A DNA stretch of 48,662 nt from positions 1 through 48,662 of the forward strand of contig JAHEXI010000025.1 in NCBI GenBank assembly GCA_023252195.1, in the 5' to 3' direction. Below are positions 44,240 through 48,662 of this stretch, piece by piece. A program made the position numbers and the translations under genes. The stretch comes from Pseudonocardiales bacterium. GTDB taxonomy: Bacteria > Actinomycetota > Actinomycetes > Mycobacteriales > Pseudonocardiaceae. The notes below the pieces were generated by a model, which saw only the letters and a list, made by a program, of their open reading frames with translations, was not told where the DNA came from and did not search any database. The stretch's first letter is position 1, and each line of letters begins with the position of its first letter.

Positions 44240-44299
44240 CCCGAACTACACAGCAGAGCTCTTAGGCCACTCACGAACAGCTCTGCTGTGGAGTTCGGG
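44240..44299. promoter_or_regulatory. Palindrome in the dacB/ppa divergent promoter
   Basis: Arms 44240-44260 and 44279-44299 are complementary over 21 bp with one mismatch (core CACAGCAGAGCT / AGCTCTGCTGTG), with an 18-nt loop. Because the flanking genes are divergent this cannot be an ordinary 3' terminator. It may bind a regulator or form a structure in the 5' leader of ppa. Confidence 0.55.
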
Positions 44300-44342
44300 A
44301 ACCGCAGGGCTGTCGCGAGCAGCGGAAGGGAGCGAGTGCGCG

Positions 44343-44861
44343 GTGGAGTTCGACGTCACCGTCGAGATCCCTAAGGGTCAGCGCAACAAGTACGAGATGG
44401 ATCACAAGACCGGCCGCATCCGGCTGGACCGCACGCTGTTCACGGCCACCCAGTATCCGGCCGACTACGGCTTCATCGACGACAGCCTCGGCGAGGACGG
44501 CGACCCGCTGGACGCGCTGGTCCTGGTGCAGGAGCCCACCTTCCCGGGCTGCCTGATCCGCTGCCGGGCCGTGGGCATGTTCCGCATGCGCGACGAGAAA
44601 GGCGGCGACGACAAGGTGCTCTGCGTGCCCAGCGCGGATCCCCGGATGGAACACCTACGTGATATTGAGCATGTTGACGAGTTCTACAAGCTGGAGATCC
44701 AGCACTTCTTCGAGGTCTACAAGGCGCTGGAACCCGGCAAGAGCGTCGAGGGCGCCCATTGGGTGAATCGAGCCCTAGCAGAGCAGGAGATCCGCACTTC
44801 CTGGCAGCGGGCCCGCGATGCGGACGGCTCCACTGACCTGCAACCCGGCCCAGGGGCCTGA
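44343..44861 (+). CDS. ppa: Inorganic pyrophosphatase
   Basis: A 172-residue family I pyrophosphatase: [20 protein letters not shown], then [20 protein letters not shown] with the metal-binding Asp cluster, and [16 protein letters not shown]. It hydrolyses pyrophosphate made by biosynthesis. It begins at GTG 44343; GGAAGGGAG is about 11 nt upstream. It converges on the MarR gene, with 4 bp between the stops. Confidence 0.95.
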   Translation: MEFDVTVEIPKGQRNKYEMDHKTGRIRLDRTLFTATQYPADYGFIDDSLGEDGDPLDALVLVQEPTFPGCLIRCRAVGMFRMRDEKGGDDKVLCVPSADPRMEHLRDIEHVDEFYKLEIQHFFEVYKALEPGKSVEGAHWVNRALAEQEIRTSWQRARDADGSTDLQPGPGA

Positions 44862-44865
44862 GGCG

Positions 44866-45339
44866 TCAGCTGTGGGCGGGTCGGTCGGCGCACCAGTTGC
44901 GCTCGTAACCGGCCGTGAAGCGGTCGATCAGATCGGCGAACTGTTCCCGTTCGGCCGGCTGCCACGATCCGGTGATCGCCTCGATCCGATCGTCGCGACG
45001 CTGTCGGGCGCGCTGCAGCAATGCCGTCCCAGCATCGGTGATGGCGAGCAGCGACGCACGACCGTCGCCGGGGTCAGCACGCCGCTCCAGCAACCCCAGA
45101 TCAACGAGATGGGCGGCCTGCCTGCTGACCGTGGACGGGTCGGAGTGCACCGCAGCAGCGAGCATGGTGACCCGCGACGGTCCAAGGCACACCAGCGTGT
45201 GCAGCAGCATGAACGACGCCCGGTCGAGGTCTTCACCGCGGGCGACCGCGGCACGCTCGATAAGCCGGATGAGCTGGGCCAGCCCGGTGCCGATCCGGCT
45301 CGCGACCCTGACGTCATCAGCCACCTGGGAACCAGCCAT
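44866..45339 (-). CDS. MarR family transcriptional regulator
   Basis: About 157 residues from ATG 45339 with GAGGGGG upstream. Winged-helix region: SRVTMLAAAVHSDPSTVSRQ, then AAHLVDLGLLERRADPGDGR with the wing, as in MarR proteins. The N- and C-terminal helices would form the dimer. It is divergent from the MFS transporter across 187 bp, the usual layout for a local repressor of an efflux or uptake gene. Confidence 0.88.
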   Translation of the reverse strand: MAGSQVADDVRVASRIGTGLAQLIRLIERAAVARGEDLDRASFMLLHTLVCLGPSRVTMLAAAVHSDPSTVSRQAAHLVDLGLLERRADPGDGRASLLAITDAGTALLQRARQRRDDRIEAITGSWQPAEREQFADLIDRFTAGYERNWCADRPAHS

Positions 45340-45526
45340 CGAGCCCCCCTCACTGCGTGCCACATGCATATCCTATTGAGATCAAGCATTCCTCGCGCGT
45401 GTCGCACCGGCAAGGATGTTCACCGATAGGTGGCGCTGCGCCTCAGACCGACTCCGCTGCGCTACCGCGATTGACCCGCATGCTGTCCGGGTACTCCGGT
45501 TTACCCGTTCCGGCCGGGAGGCACCG

Positions 45527-47041
45527 ATGACCACCGCAAGCCACGTAACGCCTGGTGCGGTGCGCAGCCTGATCCCCGCCCGGATCGACCGGTTGCCCTG
45601 GTCGTCGTTTCACACCCGGATGGTGGTCGCGCTCGGCGTGGCCTGGATCCTCGACGGCCTTGAGATCACCGTTGCGACATCCGTAGGAGCGGAGCTCAAC
45701 CAGCCGCAGACGCTGAACCTGTCCTCGACCGAGGTCGGACTGATCGCGACGGTGTACTTGATCGGCGAAGTCGTCGGCGCGCTGGTGTTCGGCCGGATGT
45801 CGGACAAGCTCGGCCGCCGCAACCTGTTCATGATCACATTGGGTGTCTATCTGGTGGGCAGCGGTTTGACCGCGCTGACCTTAGGCAGCGGCACCGGCTG
45901 GATCGTTTTTCTGTACGTGACCCGCTTCATCGCCGGTACCGGAATCGGCGGGGAGTATGCGGCGATCAACTCGGCGATCGACGAGTTGATCCCGGCCCGG
46001 TATCGCGGACGGGTCGATATCGCCGTCAACGGCACGTATTGGGCAGGCGCGCTCCTCGGCACGTTAGGCACCTTCGTTCTGCTGAACGTGTTGACGCCCA
46101 GTGTCGGCTGGCGAATCGGCTTCCTCATCGGACCGGTGCTGGGTTTGGTGATCCTGGTGGTCCGGCGCAACTTGCCGGAAAGCCCCCGGTGGCAGGTTAT
46201 GAACGGCCGTGAGCAGGCTGCCGAGAAGTCCATCTCCTATATCGAGCGCGAGGTGGAACTGTCCGGAAAGACCCTGCCGCCGGTGGACCAGAGCAAGGCG
46301 ATCGACCTGCAGCCGACCGATCAGATCGGTTATCTCGCGTTGACCCGGGTGCTGTTTCGCGAGTACCCGAGCCGGGCTGTGCTCGGCGCCTCGCTGATGA
46401 TCAGCCAGTCATTCCTGTACAACGCGATCTTCTTCACGTCCGCCCTGGTGCTCGGCAAGTTCTATGGCGTCTCCTCGACGGCGGTACCGCTATTTCTCAT
46501 CGCGTTCGCGGTCGGTAACCTCGCTGGTCCGCTCACCATCGGGCGCTTCTTCGACACGATCGGACGCAAGACCATGATTGCCGGCACGTACATCACGTCC
46601 GGCATCCTTCTCGCGGTCAGCGCATTGCTGTTCAATGCCGGGTTGCTCACCGCCATGACCCAGACGATCGCCTGGTGCGTGATCTTCTTCTTCGCCTCCC
46701 CCGGTGCCAGCGCCGCGTATCTGACGGTCAGCGAGATCTTTCCGCTCGAGGTGCGGGCCAAGGCGATCGCGGTGTTCTTCGCAATCGCGCAGTGCTTCGG
46801 CGCGCTCGGTCCAGTGATTTACGGCGCGCTCATCGGCGACGGCAGCCAACCGTTCAAGCTGTTTCTCGGCTACCTCCTCGGCGCCGCGGTCATGATCGCT
46901 GGTGGACTCGTCGCGGTGGTCTTCGGGGTGGCGGCCGAGGGGCGATCCCTGGAGGACGTCGCCGCGCCGCTGGCGGCGGTCGGTCGCGGCCGAACCGGCA
47001 CCACCCGGGCCGAAGGGGCGGCCTCACCGCTAGCCACCTGA
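45527..47041 (+). CDS. MFS transporter, sugar/metabolite porter type
   Basis: A 504-residue protein with 12 hydrophobic helices. Signature motifs: GRMSDKLGRRNLFM between helices 2 and 3, RFIAGTGIGGEYAAINSAID, PESPRW after helix 6, and GRFFDTIGRKTMIAG between helices 8 and 9. This pattern is that of the metabolite:H+ symporter/sugar porter branch. ATG 45527 has GGGAGG 5 nt upstream. The substrate is unknown; regulation by the adjacent MarR protein is likely. Confidence 0.88.
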   Translation: MTTASHVTPGAVRSLIPARIDRLPWSSFHTRMVVALGVAWILDGLEITVATSVGAELNQPQTLNLSSTEVGLIATVYLIGEVVGALVFGRMSDKLGRRNLFMITLGVYLVGSGLTALTLGSGTGWIVFLYVTRFIAGTGIGGEYAAINSAIDELIPARYRGRVDIAVNGTYWAGALLGTLGTFVLLNVLTPSVGWRIGFLIGPVLGLVILVVRRNLPESPRWQVMNGREQAAEKSISYIEREVELSGKTLPPVDQSKAIDLQPTDQIGYLALTRVLFREYPSRAVLGASLMISQSFLYNAIFFTSALVLGKFYGVSSTAVPLFLIAFAVGNLAGPLTIGRFFDTIGRKTMIAGTYITSGILLAVSALLFNAGLLTAMTQTIAWCVIFFFASPGASAAYLTVSEIFPLEVRAKAIAVFFAIAQCFGALGPVIYGALIGDGSQPFKLFLGYLLGAAVMIAGGLVAVVFGVAAEGRSLEDVAAPLAAVGRGRTGTTRAEGAASPLAT

Positions 47042-47046
47042 CAAGA

Positions 47047-47259
47047 TCAGACCAGCCACCACGCTAACACCAGGGCCATAAGCACCATCGCTACTGTGAG
47101 TAGCAGCACGCCAGCCAGCATGCGCGCCGGGTTCGACTCACCGGGCCGCACACCGAGGTCACCGACGGGGTCCGCGGTCAGGGCGCTACTGCCTGCGGTC
47201 CGCGGCCGGGGGAAGCCGTTGTCTCCGCGGCCAGCCGCGGGGGTGAAGTGCTGGGTCAT
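47047..47259 (-). CDS. Small DUF6480-like membrane protein
   Basis: A 70-residue protein from ATG 47259. A hydrophilic N-terminal part with DLGVRPGESNPARM (the VxPGES-like motif of DUF6480) is followed by one transmembrane helix at the end (AGVLLLTVAMVLMALVLAWW). No ribosome site is evident; a leaderless transcript is possible. It converges on the transporter gene, with 5 bp between stops. Function unknown. Confidence 0.65.
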   Translation of the reverse strand: MTQHFTPAAGRGDNGFPRPRTAGSSALTADPVGDLGVRPGESNPARMLAGVLLLTVAMVLMALVLAWWLV

Positions 47260-47543
47260 AACACAGACACTACGAAGCAGCTGGTTACCGCTCGGCATGA
47301 GCTTGGTTAGCCGCAGGTAAAAACTCGGCCCTTCTCGACGCCGCCGCCCGCGTACCCGCCCCCAGCCGGTTACGGGTGCGGGCGCTGCCGTCCGTGCCTG
47401 GCCGTAGAACGCGAAGCGCTGGACCCGGTGTTGGATGTCGCCGAGGCGAAACTGGCTGCAATATTAGCCAGCGAAAGCTGATAATCGCGGCCGGCCGACT
47501 TTCGTCGCACCACGATAGCGGTGAACCCGATAGGAGTTGTCCG

Positions 47544-48419
47544 GTGGCCCCATCCGAAGTCAGCCCGCTGGCCCCGGTTACCGAGGACTGGGTCATCGTC
47601 GGCGGGGTCCGCAGCCCGTACCTTCACGCCGGACCCGCCGACGCCGCTGAGGCAGTCGTGTTCGTGCATGGCAATCCGGGCCCTGCGTCCGACTGGCGGC
47701 GCCTGGTCGCCCGGACTGGCACGTTCGCCCGCGCGATCGCCCCTGACATGCCCGGCTACGGCGGTGCGGACAAACCCGATCGCTTCGACTACACCGTCGA
47801 CGGTTACGCACGCCACCTCGGCGGGATCCTCGACCAGCTCGCCATCAATCGTGCCCACCTGGTGCTGCATGATTTCGGCGGCCCGTGGGGTTTGACGTGG
47901 GCAGCCGACCATGTCGACCAGTTCGCCAGTGTGACGCTGATCAACATCGGTGTGCTACGTGGCTACCGGTGGCATTACCTTGCTCTCATCTGGCGCACCC
48001 CGGTTCTGGGCGAGCTCTTCATGCGCATGACCAACTTGCCGGCACTTCGGTTGGTGTTGCGCCACGGCAACCCCCGGGGATTGCCCCCCGACGTACTGGA
48101 GCGGATCTGCCGCGACTACCAGGATCCCGCTGTCCAACGCGCCGTGCTGCGGCTCTACCGCGCCACCGACGCCACCGCGGGCGCAGCGGACCTGCACCAA
48201 CGGCTGCGCGGGCTGGACCGTCCAGCGCTGGTGGTGTGGGGCGAGCGCGACCCGTACCTTCCAGTGCGCTATGCCGAACAGCAACGTGAAACCTTTCCGC
48301 ACGCCGAGGTCGTCGTACTCACCGACAGCGGCCATTGGCCGATGATCGATCACCCAGCCGCCGTCGAAGCGCCCATGCTGCGGTTCCTGCGCGTTGTGAC
48401 CGGGGATCCCGCATCTTGA
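47544..48419 (+). CDS. Alpha/beta hydrolase with Asp nucleophile
   Basis: A 291-residue protein from GTG 47544 (AGGAG 8 nt upstream). The oxyanion motif HGNPG is at 42-46, the nucleophile elbow reads LVLHDFGGPWGL with Asp110 in place of Ser, Asp236 in WGERDPYLP and His264 in DSGHWP complete the triad. An Asp nucleophile with HDFGG is typical of haloalkane dehalogenases and epoxide hydrolases. The lid region (residues 140-200) is rich in Arg and Trp. The exact substrate is open. Confidence 0.85.
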   Translation: MAPSEVSPLAPVTEDWVIVGGVRSPYLHAGPADAAEAVVFVHGNPGPASDWRRLVARTGTFARAIAPDMPGYGGADKPDRFDYTVDGYARHLGGILDQLAINRAHLVLHDFGGPWGLTWAADHVDQFASVTLINIGVLRGYRWHYLALIWRTPVLGELFMRMTNLPALRLVLRHGNPRGLPPDVLERICRDYQDPAVQRAVLRLYRATDATAGAADLHQRLRGLDRPALVVWGERDPYLPVRYAEQQRETFPHAEVVVLTDSGHWPMIDHPAAVEAPMLRFLRVVTGDPAS

Positions 48420-48523
48420 GCAAGGCGATGGCAAGCCCGGCGCTCAAGGTACCCAACCGCATTAGGAAGTATCTCCTATCGCTCATCGTCGGTCGACCAC
48501 AGACCTTCGGCGGCTGAGCAGCG

Positions 48524-48662
48524 CTACTGGCGGATTCTTGTCAGGTCGGGGGCGGTGTTGAGGGGGTTTCGGCGTGGTGGTCCGCCGAGCCAGGGTGGTG
48601 GGTGGAATTCGGGGATACCGCTGGCCATGTCGATTCGCCAGCGGGAATGGTGGAGGAGTTTG
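48524..48662 (-). CDS. C-terminal end of a DUF222/HNH endonuclease-like protein (partial)
   Basis: The minus strand enters from the window edge in frame and reads LLHHSRWRIDMASGIPEFHP, then PPWLGGPPRRNPL, ending in IRQ and TAG at 48524-48526. This ending, with an aromatic/Pro-rich WLGGPPRRNP tail, is the known C-terminus of actinobacterial 13E12-type proteins (DUF222 plus HNH), which occur in many copies per genome. The rest lies outside the window. Confidence 0.75.
   Translation of the reverse strand, partial: KLLHHSRWRIDMASGIPEFHPPPWLGGPPRRNPLNTAPDLTRIRQ

Noticed and set aside
1-48662. CRISPR array, tRNA or rRNA genes
   Set aside because: No regularly spaced direct repeats, cloverleaf-like segments with CCA-proximal stems, or rRNA signatures were found by reading both strands; only the short repeats listed are present.

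Overview
The window is high-GC actinobacterial chromosome. The right two thirds carries the block clpC ... lsr2-lysS-coaX-panD-panC-(DUF2520)-...-(DUF3180)-folK-folB-folP-folE-ftsH-hpt-tilS-metalloprotease-dacB / ppa, which from family knowledge matches the order around Mycobacterium Rv3588-Rv3628. canB-like, mutY and mhuD neighbours, Lsr2, GTG starts and a DUF222/HNH tail point to Mycobacteriales/Pseudonocardiales, most likely Pseudonocardiaceae. No rRNA, tRNA or CRISPR was seen.

Region 1 (1-5.8 kb) is a decaying accessory island. It holds a frame-broken, 3'-truncated XRE-type regulator, two small unknown genes, a small gene coupled to the 5' part of an actinomycete RepSA-like replication initiator, and a truncated serine recombinase joined to that rep fragment tail to tail. 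Then comes a tandemly duplicated unit: (unknown 3' gene fragment) - Phd-like antitoxin - RelE-like toxin on the minus strand, plus a conserved cysteine-rich peptide on the plus strand. Copy 1 of the toxin-antitoxin pair is intact; in copy 2 the toxin is broken and the antitoxin start is shifted.

Region 2 (5.8-12.2 kb) looks like a small metabolic or natural-product gene set in decay. It has an ATP-grasp enzyme split by a frameshift, a VioB/RebD-like ferritin-fold enzyme with a clean in-frame TAA at codon 26, an intact SAM methyltransferase, and an intact nitrilase-family amidase convergent with an asparagine synthetase.

Region 3 (12.5-19.6 kb) has membrane and secreted proteins, a PPK2 polyphosphate kinase, and three regulators of the SigB-type partner-switching kind (STAS-HATPase fusion, STAS protein, MEDS-HATPase-HTH fusion), with a DinB-fold maleylpyruvate-isomerase-like protein between them.

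Region 4 (19.6-44.9 kb) is the core block: carbonic anhydrase-mutY-mhuD, clpC, an iron-box-linked FhuF-like reductase with a DAG kinase, lsr2, lysS, the pantothenate/CoA genes (panC, panD, coaX), an inserted PrsW protease, the folate genes (folE-P-B-K), ftsH, hpt, tilS and dacB, then ppa. Many stop/start overlaps indicate long operons. Several very regular intergenic palindromes, some starting at the upstream stop codon, punctuate these operons.

Region 5 (44.9 kb to the end) has a MarR regulator divergent from an MFS transporter, a small DUF6480-like protein, an alpha/beta hydrolase with an Asp nucleophile, and the C-terminus of a DUF222/HNH protein cut by the window edge.
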